DNA of 64,000 nucleotides, from positions 62,001-126,000 of the forward strand of contig CADAAA010000003.1 of NCBI GenBank assembly GCA_902785785.1, read 5' to 3'. The notes under the pieces were generated by a model. It saw only the letters and a list, made by a program, of their open reading frames with translations. It searched no databases and was not told the origin of the DNA. The DNA is from an uncultured Bacteroidia bacterium. GTDB lineage: Bacteria > Bacteroidota > Bacteroidia > Bacteroidales > UBA932. Below are positions 18,129 through 27,715 of the stretch, in pieces; the first letter of the stretch is position 1, and each line of letters starts with the position of its first letter. The translations under genes and the position numbers were made by a program.

Positions 18129-19928
18129 ATGAAAGAATTCGTCAAAATGGTCCTGGCCGTCATTTGCGGCCTTTTCCTTGCCGGAATCATCGCCTTCATC
18201 CTCGGCATAGGTTTCGTGTCGTCGATGGCCGCTGCCGGCAGCGCTTCCCCGGTGCTGCCCAAGTCCGGCGTACTTGTCATGGACATGTCCAAGATATCGA
18301 TCGCCGAGCAGGCGACCCCGGCTTCCCTTGATGTCATGAGCCTTGTATCCGGAGGCGGCCCCATGATCGAGAGCATCGGCCTCTGGAAGGCCGTCCAGGC
18401 CATCAACAAGGCAGCCGAAGACCCGACAGTCCAGTATATCTACATCAAGGCTGACGGCGCATCCGGCGGCATCGCCCAGCTACAGGAGATCCGCAAGTCG
18501 CTTTCCAATTTCCGTATGAGCGGAAAGCCGGTCATCTCATATATCGAGTCTCCTTCCACCGCATCCTATTACCTGGCTTCGGTCTCGGACAAGATATACA
18601 TGACTTCATACCAGGGAGGCAATTCGATGCTTACCGGCATCGGCAGCAGGCTGACTTTCTACAAGGACTTGCTTGACAAGCTTGGTGTCAATGTCCAGCT
18701 CATCCGTCACGGCAAATACAAGTCTGCCGGCGAGGGTTATATCAAGAATGCCCCGAGCCCGGAGAACCTTGAGCAGAACCAGGCTATGATCGATGCGATA
18801 TGGGGCAGCTATGCTTCGGAGATCGCTGAAGGCCGCGGCATGTCCGTGGAGGCCGTCAATGAGGCCATCGACGGCTTGAAACTCAACCTCCCGGAGGATT
18901 TCCTGCGCGAGGGATTCGTGGATGAACTCCTTGACCGTGAAGGGCTTGAGAATAAACTCGCCGACCTCGCTGTCGTCGAGTCGTTCAAGAAGCTAAAGTC
19001 ATTCACCCTCTCCGAATACATCTCCGCCAAGGTCATGCCCAATACAAAGGCGAAGAAAAAGATAGCGATCCTCTATGCCGACGGCAATATCATCGAGGGA
19101 GAAGGCAAGCAGAATGTTGCCGGAGATTATTTCTCCCGCGTCATTGCCAAGGTCCGCGCCGACTCTACCGTCAAGGCGGTCGTTTTCCGCGTGAACTCTC
19201 CCGGCGGCAGCGTGCTCGCCTCCGAGAAGATCAAGGCCGGCATCGAGCTCCTCATGAAGGACAAGCCTGTGGTCGCTTCCTATGGCAACTATGCCGCTTC
19301 CGGCGGCTACTGGATCTCCAACAACTGTGATAAGATCTACTCCGACGCCACCACCCTTACCGGATCGATCGGTGTGTTCAGCATGATTCCCGATATCAGC
19401 AAGACCGTCAAGGATATCGCGCATGTCAACATGGTCGCTGTCGGTTCCAGCAAGCATGCCGACATGTACTCCATGATGCGTCCCCTCGACCAGGATGAGC
19501 TGGACTACATGCAGGCTTCCGTCGAGAACATCTATGACCGTTTCGTCAACATCGTTGCCGAAGGCCGTGGTCTTGAGCCCGATTTCGTGGACTCTATTGC
19601 GCAGGGTCGCGTATGGGCCGGATCGGATGCCATCAAGATCGGCCTAGTGGACGAGATTGGAACGCTTGAAGACGCCGTCAAGTGGGCTGCCGCCGCTGCC
19701 GGCGACGCCGACCTTTCCGCATGGAACGTCGCCGAGTACCCCAAGCCGCAGAGCCAGATGGAGATGATGATGGAGATGCTCGGCCAGAAGACTCCTGCCG
19801 AGAATATCTTTGCAAACACTCCGTTCGAAGATACTGCGGGAATGTTCCTCGACTGGTATGCCAGGGTTAAGAAAAACCCTGCGGACGTCACTTTCGCCCG
19901 CATCCCTTACATTATCGATATCAGATAA
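18129..19928 (+). CDS. sppA: Signal peptide peptidase SppA, 67K type
   Basis: Membrane-anchored serine protease that degrades cleaved signal peptides. One N-terminal helix (residues 5-32, MVLAVICGLFLAGIIAFILG) anchors it with the catalytic domain in the periplasm. The double-length (67K) form is present: the N-terminal half supplies the general-base lysine (K198 in HGKYKSAGEGY) and the C-terminal half supplies S391 in YAASGGYW. The 599-residue length agrees with E. coli-type SppA. Its stop abuts the stop of convergent tilS with no spacer. Confidence 0.95.
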   Translation: MKEFVKMVLAVICGLFLAGIIAFILGIGFVSSMAAAGSASPVLPKSGVLVMDMSKISIAEQATPASLDVMSLVSGGGPMIESIGLWKAVQAINKAAEDPTVQYIYIKADGASGGIAQLQEIRKSLSNFRMSGKPVISYIESPSTASYYLASVSDKIYMTSYQGGNSMLTGIGSRLTFYKDLLDKLGVNVQLIRHGKYKSAGEGYIKNAPSPENLEQNQAMIDAIWGSYASEIAEGRGMSVEAVNEAIDGLKLNLPEDFLREGFVDELLDREGLENKLADLAVVESFKKLKSFTLSEYISAKVMPNTKAKKKIAILYADGNIIEGEGKQNVAGDYFSRVIAKVRADSTVKAVVFRVNSPGGSVLASEKIKAGIELLMKDKPVVASYGNYAASGGYWISNNCDKIYSDATTLTGSIGVFSMIPDISKTVKDIAHVNMVAVGSSKHADMYSMMRPLDQDELDYMQASVENIYDRFVNIVAEGRGLEPDFVDSIAQGRVWAGSDAIKIGLVDEIGTLEDAVKWAAAAAGDADLSAWNVAEYPKPQSQMEMMMEMLGQKTPAENIFANTPFEDTAGMFLDWYARVKKNPADVTFARIPYIIDIR

Positions 19929-21371
19929 TCAGAGGACTGAGATCCTGAGAACCTTTGCGGAGCCCTCCCTTACACGGAGGGCTTCGTCCATTCTGAGCCC
20001 GGCCACTGCCGCTACACGGCCATCCCCGGTGTCGTCAAGCGAGGTGCTGTATACTACGATGGCATCCTCCTTGTCCGAGAGGGACATCTTCCGGTCGGTG
20101 AAAATGTCACTGAGCTTCTTTGCCCTGCCTCCCATCCCGAACGGCCGCATCCAGTCTCCTGCCTGCCAGCCGCGGAGCATAAAGGGGAAGGGGAGGGCGG
20201 ATGCATCGCAGATGAGCACGCCTTTGGCCTGTTTCAGCGACTCCGGCTCGACAAATCCTATGGAGACGGTCCTGCCTTTGAAATGGTATTCCCCTGGACC
20301 GAAGACCGTTACTGAACTGTCGTTGTCTGCCTTTTCGTCCCTTGGTCGTATGGTCATGCCCGAAGAGGAGGTCTCGAGGACATGGGTGGGGGAGTAGAAG
20401 CGTTTGCCGGCAAAGGTGCAGGGAAAGCCTTCGGCGCGCTCATAGAGCAACGCGACCATCGACTCCAGAGTCTTCTCGCTGAAGCCGCAAGACTCTGCCA
20501 GACGGAAGAATAGATACTCCCAGTGCCTGAATCCCAGGAGTTTATCTACGCTTATCGTTCCGTCTTCGGACAGGATCTCCGCCTTCGCCCCGCAGTAATA
20601 ATCGTCGACGATGGCATCCGCCTGCGCGAAATGTCTCATGTCGGCGTTCAGCGTCCGTACGAACGATGGATTGATCTCCGCGAACTCCGGAAACACTTCA
20701 TTCCTGATGCGGTTGCGCTGCGCATCGTTCTCCGCATTGGTCCTGTCCACACGGTACTGCACACTATGCTCCCTTGCATATGCCTCTATCTCGGCCCTCG
20801 TCATCCCCAGCAGCGGCCTGATCAGCTTGATCCGCCCCTCCTCCGGCCGGGTATCACCCTGAAAATCGTCTCGCTGCGCTCGACCCCTCCCATTGCAAGC
20901 AATGGGCCCCTCCCTCTTATGTTGCCGAGGGTGGCACAGATTTTCAGGGTGATACCCGGCCGGGAGGAGGCTCTCAGTGAGCATTCCGCGGATGCCGCGG
21001 AGGCCGGTGCCGCGAAGGAGGTTGAGGATGAGGGTTTCGGCGTTGTCGTTGGCATTGTGGGCCACGGCGACGGCGTCGAAGCCGTATTGGACGGCAATGC
21101 GCGCGAACCACGCATATCGCAGTTCGCGCGCAGCCATTTCAATGCTTATACCGTGTTCGGAGGCGTATGCAGCCGTGTCGAAATCGGCGCGGAAAAACGG
21201 CACTCCGTGCGTTTCTGCCCATTTTTCCACGAACTCCGCATCCGCGTCGCTCTCTGCGCCGCGGAGATGGAAGTTGCAGTGAGCGATGGCATACTCTCCG
21301 CCTGCACGGCAAAACATGTCGGCCATGCACATGGAGTCGATGCCCCCGCTAACCGCCAGAAGAACCTTCAT
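19929..21371 (-). CDS. tilS: tRNA(Ile)-lysidine synthetase with in-frame palindromic insertion
   Basis: ATP-dependent enzyme that converts C34 of tRNA-Ile2 to lysidine so that it reads AUA. The N-type ATP-pyrophosphatase loop SGGIDS is at residues 8-13. NANDNAETLILNLLRGTGLRGIRGM and KLIRPLLGMTRAEIEAYARE are conserved TilS segments. Between the latter two, where homologues have a short loop, lie about 40 residues (about 137-176) encoded by a palindromic DNA element that keeps the frame. C-terminal TilS domains follow (PFPFMLRGWQAGDWMRPFGM). The start overlaps the DUF3078 stop (TAATG). The enzyme is normally essential, so the insertion must be tolerated if this copy is the only one. Confidence 0.95.
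   Translation of the reverse strand: MKVLLAVSGGIDSMCMADMFCRAGGEYAIAHCNFHLRGAESDADAEFVEKWAETHGVPFFRADFDTAAYASEHGISIEMAARELRYAWFARIAVQYGFDAVAVAHNANDNAETLILNLLRGTGLRGIRGMLTESLLPAGYHPENLCHPRQHKREGPIACNGRGRAQRDDFQGDTRPEEGRIKLIRPLLGMTRAEIEAYAREHSVQYRVDRTNAENDAQRNRIRNEVFPEFAEINPSFVRTLNADMRHFAQADAIVDDYYCGAKAEILSEDGTISVDKLLGFRHWEYLFFRLAESCGFSEKTLESMVALLYERAEGFPCTFAGKRFYSPTHVLETSSSGMTIRPRDEKADNDSSVTVFGPGEYHFKGRTVSIGFVEPESLKQAKGVLICDASALPFPFMLRGWQAGDWMRPFGMGGRAKKLSDIFTDRKMSLSDKEDAIVVYSTSLDDTGDGRVAAVAGLRMDEALRVREGSAKVLRISVL
20844..20962. repeat. 119-bp palindromic element inside tilS
   Basis: Perfect 24-bp terminal inverted repeats (20844-20867 and 20939-20962) bound the element. The pairing continues imperfectly outward into CTCCTC/GAGGAG flanks. 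Inside lies a second perfect hairpin (CCCATTGC, AA, GCAATGGG; 20889-20906). There is no transposase, so it resembles a MITE or a Rickettsia-type palindromic element. Several of its reading frames are open, which helps it land in coding DNA. No second copy was found by eye in this window. Confidence 0.85.
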
Positions 21372-22423
21372 TACTTGGCGTCGCGAAGGCGTCTGGGCTT
21401 GAGGGTATAGGCGAAATTGAAGGAAGTGAACTCCTTGAACTGCCCGCGTGCCCTTCCTTCGGGATACTGGGCTATGTCCTTGTCGTTCTTGATGATAACG
21501 TTGGGATCGTAGATGAACCAGGTGTCAAGTCCGATCTTGAAGTATTTGCCGACGTTCCAGGTGATCTTGTTGTCCCAGTTCACGCGATACTCCTTGAACG
21601 GATTGTCAAGGTAGTCGGTGAAGATGACGACCTGCGTCCCGTAAGTGAACACTTCGTTGATCACGAACTTGGCGTCCGCCTTGACCTGGGCACCGAACTG
21701 GAACTTTGCGCTGCGGTAATTGCTGCCGACGGCGGGGTCGAGACCATCCTCGCGCAGCAGCATGCCGTAGGTCTTGCGGAGCTGCTCGGCCCGGACGATG
21801 GTGAAGCCGCCGGTAAGCGGGGCGATGTTGATGGACAGCCATTTATTGGGCGTCCAGTCCATACCGAGACCGAGGTTGGTGTATGCCGGGGCAAGGAAGC
21901 CTGACTTTAGTGTACCGGTCCAGAGGCCGTCTGCACCCTGCTTGTAGTCGCTGTATCCGTCGCTGAACTGCGAACGGAAATCGAAGGCGGCGGAATAGCT
22001 CCACTTGGAGTCCTTGCTGGTCTTGTAACCCCATTTGCTCTCAGCATAGATGCGGTCGGTGGTCTTTTGGATCAGGCCTTTCTTGTCAGCGGAGGACAAC
22101 GTTCCGTACTGCAGCTGGAGGCGGTTGCCCCAGGTCATCAGGTCCTTCTCATATTTGGCATTGGCGTCAAGTCCCGAATTGAGGCTGAGGTTGTTGTAGC
22201 CGCCGGCGACCCAGTCCCACAGGCTGGTCTGGTTCAGGCCGAAGGTGAACTCGGCTGCACTTGTCCAGAAATTGGGTTTGGCCTCGGCATTCTCAACCTC
22301 GGGGGCCTTGGCGAGCTCCGCGGCTGCGGCCGCGGCAGCGCTCTGCGCATCCTGCGCATAAGCGGCGCTGCCGAGGCAGAGAGCCCCGGCGACGCAGATG
22401 ATCATGGAATATCTCATTTTCAT
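21371..22423 (-). CDS. DUF3078 family exported protein
   Basis: Exported protein of the Bacteroidota family DUF3078, probably an outer-membrane beta-barrel. The signal peptide starts MKMRYSMIICVAGALCLGSA and ends at AAYAQ; a poly-Ala stretch follows. The rest alternates hydrophobic and polar residues with many aromatic strand ends (NFWTSAAEFTFGLNQTSLWD, FTSFNFAYTLKPRRLRDAK). Function is unknown. MKMRYS is chosen as start because the longer frame reads into proS. It lies 8 bp after proS and overlaps tilS, so the three form an operon. Confidence 0.82.
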   Translation of the reverse strand: MKMRYSMIICVAGALCLGSAAYAQDAQSAAAAAAAELAKAPEVENAEAKPNFWTSAAEFTFGLNQTSLWDWVAGGYNNLSLNSGLDANAKYEKDLMTWGNRLQLQYGTLSSADKKGLIQKTTDRIYAESKWGYKTSKDSKWSYSAAFDFRSQFSDGYSDYKQGADGLWTGTLKSGFLAPAYTNLGLGMDWTPNKWLSINIAPLTGGFTIVRAEQLRKTYGMLLREDGLDPAVGSNYRSAKFQFGAQVKADAKFVINEVFTYGTQVVIFTDYLDNPFKEYRVNWDNKITWNVGKYFKIGLDTWFIYDPNVIIKNDKDIAQYPEGRARGQFKEFTSFNFAYTLKPRRLRDAK

Positions 22424-22431
22424 AAATGCTG

Positions 22432-23910
22432 TCAATAGGAAATAGCGAAAACGACACGGCGGCTCGAAGGCTTGCCGGAATAGATGCACTTGCCCTCCTC
22501 TTCGCAGACGCAGCTGTCGACGGGGATGCAGCGGATAGTGGCCTTGGTCTCGTCCTTGATCTTCTGCTCGGTCTCGGCGGTGCCGTCCCAGTGGCAGAGC
22601 AGGAAACCGCCCTTCTGGATCTCGGTCTTGAACTCCTCCCAGTCATCGCACTTGCGGATGTTGGCGGTGCGGAAGGCGAGGGCCTTCTCGTAGATACCCT
22701 TCTGGATGTCTCCAAGGAGCTCGTCTATATATTTCTCAAGTCCTTCGATGCCCACGGTATTCTTCTCGAGCGTGTCGCGGCGATGGACCTCGACGGTGCC
22801 GTTCTGGAGGTCGCGGGGACCCATGGCGAGACGTACCGGCACTCCCTTGAGCTCCCACTCGGCGAACTTGAAGCCGGGACGGAGCGTGTCGCGGTCGTCG
22901 ACCTTGACGCTGTGTCCCATGGCCTCGAGGGCCTTCTTGACCTCGTACATCTTGTCGAGGATGGCGTTGCGCTCGTCGTCGCTCTTGTAGATGGGGACCA
23001 TGACGACCTGGATAGGTGCGAGGGCGGGAGGCAGCACGAGACCGTTGTCGTCACCGTGGGCCATGATAAGGGCTCCCATAAGCCTCGTGGAAACGCCCCA
23101 CGACGTAGCCCAGACATACTCCTGTTTGCCGTCCTTGCCGGTGAACTGCACGTCGAAGGACTTGGCGAAGTTCTGTCCCAGGAAGTGGGACGTACCGGCC
23201 TGGAGGGCCTTTCCGTCCTGCATCATCGCTTCGATGGTGAGGGTGTCGAGGGCTCCGGCGAAGCGCTCGTTGGGGCTCTTGTGTCCTACGATCACGGGCA
23301 GGGCAAGGCAATTGCGCGCAAAGTCGGCATAGACATGGACCATCTGCTTTGCCATATCCTCTGCCTCCTGCGCCGTGGCATGGGCGGTGTGGCCTTCCTG
23401 CCAGAGGAACTCCGCTGTGCGCAGGAAGAGGCGGGTGCGCATCTCCCAGCGGACGACGTTGCACCACTGGTTGCAGAGGATGGGAAGGTCGCGCCATGAC
23501 GTGACCCAGTTCTTGTATGTGCTCCAGATGATGGTCTCGGAAGTCGGGCGCACGATGAGTTCCTCCTCGAGCTTGGCGTCCGGATCTACCACGACGCCCT
23601 TGCCCTCGGGATCGTTCATGAGCCTGTGGTGTGTCACCACGGCGCATTCCTTGGCGAATCCCGCCACATGCTCAGCTTCGCGCGAGAAGAATGACTTGGG
23701 TATAAAGAGAGGGAAATAAGCGTTCTGGACGCCTTTCTCCTTGAACATTCCGTCAAGGACGCTCTGCATCTTCTCCCAGATGGCGTAGCCGTAGGGTTTG
23801 ATGACCATGCACCCCCTGACAGCCGACTGCTCGGCGAGGTCGGCCTTCACCACCAGATCGTTGTACCACTGCGAATAATTGTCGGACCTTTTCGTTACTT
23901 CCTTGGCCAT
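22432..23910 (-). CDS. proS: Prolyl-tRNA synthetase (archaeal/eukaryal-type)
   Basis: Class II synthetase that charges tRNA-Pro. It begins with the [19 protein letters not shown] pattern of the ProS type 3 group and has no YbaK-like editing insertion. Motif 2 ([20 protein letters not shown]) is near residues 151-170, and RPTSETIIW precedes it. The C-terminal zinc-binding-like domain retains several Cys ([10 protein letters not shown]) and the chain ends in Tyr, as in this group. The 492-residue length is normal. It leads the proS-DUF3078-tilS operon. Confidence 0.96.
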   Translation of the reverse strand: MAKEVTKRSDNYSQWYNDLVVKADLAEQSAVRGCMVIKPYGYAIWEKMQSVLDGMFKEKGVQNAYFPLFIPKSFFSREAEHVAGFAKECAVVTHHRLMNDPEGKGVVVDPDAKLEEELIVRPTSETIIWSTYKNWVTSWRDLPILCNQWCNVVRWEMRTRLFLRTAEFLWQEGHTAHATAQEAEDMAKQMVHVYADFARNCLALPVIVGHKSPNERFAGALDTLTIEAMMQDGKALQAGTSHFLGQNFAKSFDVQFTGKDGKQEYVWATSWGVSTRLMGALIMAHGDDNGLVLPPALAPIQVVMVPIYKSDDERNAILDKMYEVKKALEAMGHSVKVDDRDTLRPGFKFAEWELKGVPVRLAMGPRDLQNGTVEVHRRDTLEKNTVGIEGLEKYIDELLGDIQKGIYEKALAFRTANIRKCDDWEEFKTEIQKGGFLLCHWDGTAETEQKIKDETKATIRCIPVDSCVCEEEGKCIYSGKPSSRRVVFAISY

Positions 23911-24014
23911 ATCGTCAAAATTTGCTAAATATCAATTTTCTTGTTAACATTGTGAAACTTTCCCCGTCTTACAGACGGATAATAGTAAGGTATAAAAGTT
24001 GCAAGCAACGGATA

Positions 24015-24022
24015 CAAAGATA
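24015..24022 (-). promoter_or_regulatory. -7 element of the proS operon
   Basis: TATCTTTG on the minus strand would give a leader of about 100 nt before proS. The -33 box is not clear. Confidence 0.4.
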
Positions 24023-24052
24023 CAGTTTTTTTCAATATAGGAGATTCTAAAA

Positions 24053-25282
24053 ATGAAAACACACGTCTTATTCATCGCTTCGGTCCTCCTGGCGCTCACT
24101 TCCTGTGGCACCACGGCCTCGCTCTCGCAGGCTCCGGCTCAGAAGTACCAGGACGGAATCTACTATAGGCCGCAGTCCCTGTCGCTCGATGCGCAGGCTG
24201 CGCAATTGACTGCCACTGACGACCTCATCGCCAGGACCAAGTCTTCCGCCGTGTTCGTGAAGACTGTCGGCAAGGTCGATACACTTGTCATCCCGGAGAA
24301 CATGACTGCCAATATCAAGTTCAATCACAAGGACAGCACCACTACGGTGTCGCTCTATGACCTTGACGACCTCAACTGGTACAGATGGAACTCCCCGTAC
24401 TATTCCTGGTACGGCTTCGGCAGCCCTTATTACTGGGGGTCACACAGGTGGTATCGCAGCCTGTATTACGGCTACTATTCACCTTTCTGGTACGATCCCT
24501 TCTGGTATGACCCGTTCTGGGGACCTTCATGGAGCTTCGGCTGGTACGATCCTTTCTGGGGACCCTACTGGAGTTTCGGCTTCGGTCCTTTCTGGTATGA
24601 TCCCTGGTACTACGGATATGCAGGATGGTACAGCCCGTTCGGATATCCTTATTATTACGGTGGAGGCGGCGGAGCATATTTCGGCCCCCGCTACCACCAT
24701 GGCCGCGAGCTCGCTACCCGCAGTGATGCCGCCACGAACATTTCCGCCAGTCCCCGTGCAGGCATAGGACGCGTGGTGCGTACCGCAGGCGGCGCTGCCG
24801 CGACACAGGGGTCCGGCGCCAATGCTTCCGCAGGCCGCATGGCCACGGCTTCCCGCACGGCATCCGATGCCGCCAGGACCGTGACTCGTTCCGTCCCTTC
24901 GGCCTCCCGCTCCGCTTCCACGGCAGCACGCGCGGCTTCCGCCACTACGCGTTCCTCTTCGGCAGCGGTCCGCGGTTCCTCGGCATCATCCGGACGTGCA
25001 GCCTCTACTTCCGGTGCTTACCGCAGGTCTGCGCCCACGGGCGGCAGCTCCTCCGGCAGCTATTCCTCACCTTCCCGTAGCTCTTCCGGCAGCTATTCGG
25101 CTCCCAGCCGCAGTTCTTCCGGCGGAAGTTACAGCGGTGGCGGTAGCGTCAGCCGCAGTTCCGGCGGCTACAGCGGTGGCGGTTACAGCGGCGGAGGCAG
25201 TGTCAGCCGCAGCGCCGGCAGCAGCGGTGGTGGATACAGCGGAGGCGGCGCCAGCCGCAGTTCCGGTGGCGGACGCCGCTAG
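24053..25282 (+). CDS. Low-complexity lipoprotein with WYDPFW repeats and Ser/Gly/Arg-rich tail
   Basis: Predicted lipoprotein (MKTHVLFIASVLLALTSCG, Cys18) of unknown function. Residues 20-100 form an ordinary folded-looking domain. Residues about 103-215 are extremely aromatic, with repeated YDPFW and GPxWSFG units rich in Trp, Tyr and Phe. From about 225 to the end the chain is almost only Ser, Ala, Gly and Arg, with GGSYSGGGSVSRSS-type repeats. The tail looks disordered and basic and could bind polyanions or pass through the envelope. Neighbours (divergent proS, downstream porin-like gene 50 bp away) give no clue. I do not recognise the family. Confidence 0.8.
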   Translation: MKTHVLFIASVLLALTSCGTTASLSQAPAQKYQDGIYYRPQSLSLDAQAAQLTATDDLIARTKSSAVFVKTVGKVDTLVIPENMTANIKFNHKDSTTTVSLYDLDDLNWYRWNSPYYSWYGFGSPYYWGSHRWYRSLYYGYYSPFWYDPFWYDPFWGPSWSFGWYDPFWGPYWSFGFGPFWYDPWYYGYAGWYSPFGYPYYYGGGGGAYFGPRYHHGRELATRSDAATNISASPRAGIGRVVRTAGGAAATQGSGANASAGRMATASRTASDAARTVTRSVPSASRSASTAARAASATTRSSSAAVRGSSASSGRAASTSGAYRRSAPTGGSSSGSYSSPSRSSSGSYSAPSRSSSGGSYSGGGSVSRSSGGYSGGGYSGGGSVSRSAGSSGGGYSGGGASRSSGGGRR

Positions 25283-25332
25283 CCGGAACCTTTAACCATC
25301 AGTTATTTGTTTATCTTATCCTGATTGACGAC

Positions 25333-27057
25333 ATGAGAAAGATTGCATTGGCTGCGTTGCTGTCCTTCGCGGCAGCGGCAGCTGGAGCCCAGACCTTGTC
25401 CGAGGCTCTCACATACGGAGTGAACGACTACTATGGAACCGCACGTTCCATCGCCCTCGGAGGCGCCATGACGGCGCTCGGCGGCGACCTGGGATCCGTC
25501 GGGATCAATCCCGCCGGCTCTGCCGTCGCCCCCTATTCGCAGTTCACGATCTCCCCGGGCGTCACCATCATGAACAACACTTCCGGCTATTCCACCTATT
25601 ACGGACAGGATTATACCGGATACCAGGACTATACTGCCAGGAAGTTCAACATCCCCAATGTAGGTTTTACATTGAACTTCGACAGCTATACCAATGGCCC
25701 TCTCAAGAGCTTCACGCTCGGTTTCCTGTCCAATGCCTCCAGCCATTTCATGAATGATTTCGTCGGCAGCGGAGTCAACGAGATGACCTCGCTCCTCGGA
25801 TCGTTCGCAGCAGGTGCTTCACCTTATTCGCCCGCCGAGCTGATCAGCAGGGACAATTACTTCTCGTCCTCCATTCCCTGGAACTACCTTGCGGCATACC
25901 AGGGAGGAATGATTGCCGAGGCTTTCGACGACTACGGCAATCCCATGGTGGATGCAGACGGGAACTATACCTATCTCGGCGCTACCGAAGGCATGTTCCG
26001 TATGTCGGACGGGTCATATGACATCCGCACCCTGGGCGCACTGGACCAGTATTCCAGGGTACAGGTTTACGGCGCCAAGTACGACCTTATCATGAATTCC
26101 GGCCTGAATTTCAATGACAGATTCTTCCTCGGCTTCAACCTCGGTATGCCGGTGGCTACTTACCGTTATTCCGAGTATTTCGAGGAGGCAGCCGTCAATC
26201 CCTCGGACTTCGAGATCGAGTATGCTGACGGCGTGGTCACCAACTTCAGCCATGCCAAGTACAACTATTCGCAGACATCCGATGTGTCCGGCATCTATGC
26301 CAAGGTCGGTTTCATCTGGCTTCCCGTCGGAGGCCTGAGATTGGGAGCTGCCGTACAGACTCCGACTATCTACACGATTGCCGATGTCTGGAACGTCGAT
26401 GCTTCGACACATTTCACATCCTCCAATTACGATACGGCGGCCAATACTCCCCGTAACGAGTTTACCTACAATCTCGTAACTCCCTGGCGTGTCAATGCAG
26501 GCCTCGCATATACCTTCGGCAGCTTCGGCCTGATCAGTGCCGACTTCGAGATGGCGGATTACAGCAAGATGCGTTTCTCCGAGATCGACTACAACAGGAA
26601 TTATGACTATTTCGAGGTGGAGAACGCCGTCAACCGTTACTTCGCCGGCAAGGAATACTCCGGACGCTTCGGTATCGAAGTGCGCCCCGTGCCCACCCTG
26701 TCACTCCGCGCCGGATATGCCTTCCGCACATCCCCACAGTATTATGCCTATGACAAGGATGGTATGAGGTACACTGCCGGAGGTTTCATCAACTATTATG
26801 ATGAGTTTGCTACGGGTGCCAACCGGATTACCAAGAAGGAGGTCTATCCCGACCTGGTGGGTACTTACTCCTGCGGCCTCGGCTATTCTTCCGACGGATC
26901 ATTTTTCTCCGACCTGGCCGTCCGATATACCAAGTACGCCTCGGATTACTTCAATCCTTACGGCGACTACATCTCCGGTTTCGACGATTATCTCCCGGAG
27001 GTCGTCCAGACCCGTTCCATGGCGGACATCGTCCTTACCCTGGGCTGGAGGTTCTAG
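25333..27057 (+). CDS. OmpP1/FadL-like outer-membrane transport protein
   Basis: Predicted outer-membrane beta-barrel of the OmpP1/FadL type, usually linked to uptake of hydrophobic compounds. The signal peptide is MRKIALAALLSFAAAAAGAQ. The mature start (DYYGTARSIALGGAMTALGGDLGSVGINPAG) is the diagnostic FadL-like hatch region of Bacteroidota members. The rest is strand-rich and ends with the outer-membrane signature ...VLTLGWRF, with terminal Phe. The 574-residue length is typical. It may be co-transcribed with the lipoprotein 50 bp upstream. Its stop overlaps the convergent wbqC-like gene by 4 bp. Confidence 0.9.
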   Translation: MRKIALAALLSFAAAAAGAQTLSEALTYGVNDYYGTARSIALGGAMTALGGDLGSVGINPAGSAVAPYSQFTISPGVTIMNNTSGYSTYYGQDYTGYQDYTARKFNIPNVGFTLNFDSYTNGPLKSFTLGFLSNASSHFMNDFVGSGVNEMTSLLGSFAAGASPYSPAELISRDNYFSSSIPWNYLAAYQGGMIAEAFDDYGNPMVDADGNYTYLGATEGMFRMSDGSYDIRTLGALDQYSRVQVYGAKYDLIMNSGLNFNDRFFLGFNLGMPVATYRYSEYFEEAAVNPSDFEIEYADGVVTNFSHAKYNYSQTSDVSGIYAKVGFIWLPVGGLRLGAAVQTPTIYTIADVWNVDASTHFTSSNYDTAANTPRNEFTYNLVTPWRVNAGLAYTFGSFGLISADFEMADYSKMRFSEIDYNRNYDYFEVENAVNRYFAGKEYSGRFGIEVRPVPTLSLRAGYAFRTSPQYYAYDKDGMRYTAGGFINYYDEFATGANRITKKEVYPDLVGTYSCGLGYSSDGSFFSDLAVRYTKYASDYFNPYGDYISGFDDYLPEVVQTRSMADIVLTLGWRF

Positions 27058-27710
27058 AGATTCTTGAGGTACAGTATAGCATCGGGACCTTCGTTGAACA
27101 CGAGGTCCATGATGGAAAGATTTGGAACGAAGCCGTATTTCCGGGCGAAGACCTGGAAATACGGCTTCTCCAATGCCAGGTCCTTGAGTATTGTGTTCGA
27201 GCGCTTCGGATGTATGACGTCGCGCAGGTCTTCCCCGTACACCCCGCTGTCCTGAGGTGTCCATTCATCCGTGAAACGGATCTCGGCCTGGATGCCGGTC
27301 TTGTCCAGGAAAAAACGGAGTATGCTCAGGTTCAGTTCGAAAAGAGTCCCCGGACGATCTTCGAGCAGGCCGAATAGCTCTTCCTTGTAATAATCGAAGT
27401 ATGCAGAAGACTCATACGCGGCGGAGATGGCTCTCTCCGTGCGGACGAGCCAGGGGGTGGACCAATCCACCTTTACGTCCGTTATGATCTGTTTTTGCGC
27501 GCTTTCCCCGCCTTCCACGGGAAATGAAAGGTTCTGCACCCCATCGGCCGCATAGTACTTGAATCTGTTCCGATAGGTCTGCTTGATGTAATGCTCGCAG
27601 GCTTCGATCCAGATGACCGAAGGCTTCACTCCGTCCGGGGACAGTGTGAAGCCTTCCGCTATCTTGGCAAAATACTCGACCGGCGGGAAATATGCCGTGG
27701 AGAACAGCAT
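27054..27710 (-). CDS. WbqC-like family protein
   Basis: Member of the WbqC-like family, found in O-antigen and other loci, with unknown chemistry. Family features are the opening STAYFPPVEYFAKI, the YIKQTYRNRFKYYAADGVQNLSFPV-type core and W/Y-rich middle (VDWSTPWLVRTERAISAAYESS). The ATG at 27710 is chosen, 5 bp after the lpxA stop; a TTG at 27722 would overlap lpxA. Length 218 is typical. It closes the lpxD-lpxC-lpxA run. Confidence 0.85.
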   Translation of the reverse strand: MLFSTAYFPPVEYFAKIAEGFTLSPDGVKPSVIWIEACEHYIKQTYRNRFKYYAADGVQNLSFPVEGGESAQKQIITDVKVDWSTPWLVRTERAISAAYESSAYFDYYKEELFGLLEDRPGTLFELNLSILRFFLDKTGIQAEIRFTDEWTPQDSGVYGEDLRDVIHPKRSNTILKDLALEKPYFQVFARKYGFVPNLSIMDLVFNEGPDAILYLKNL

Positions 27711-27715
27711 GGTGC

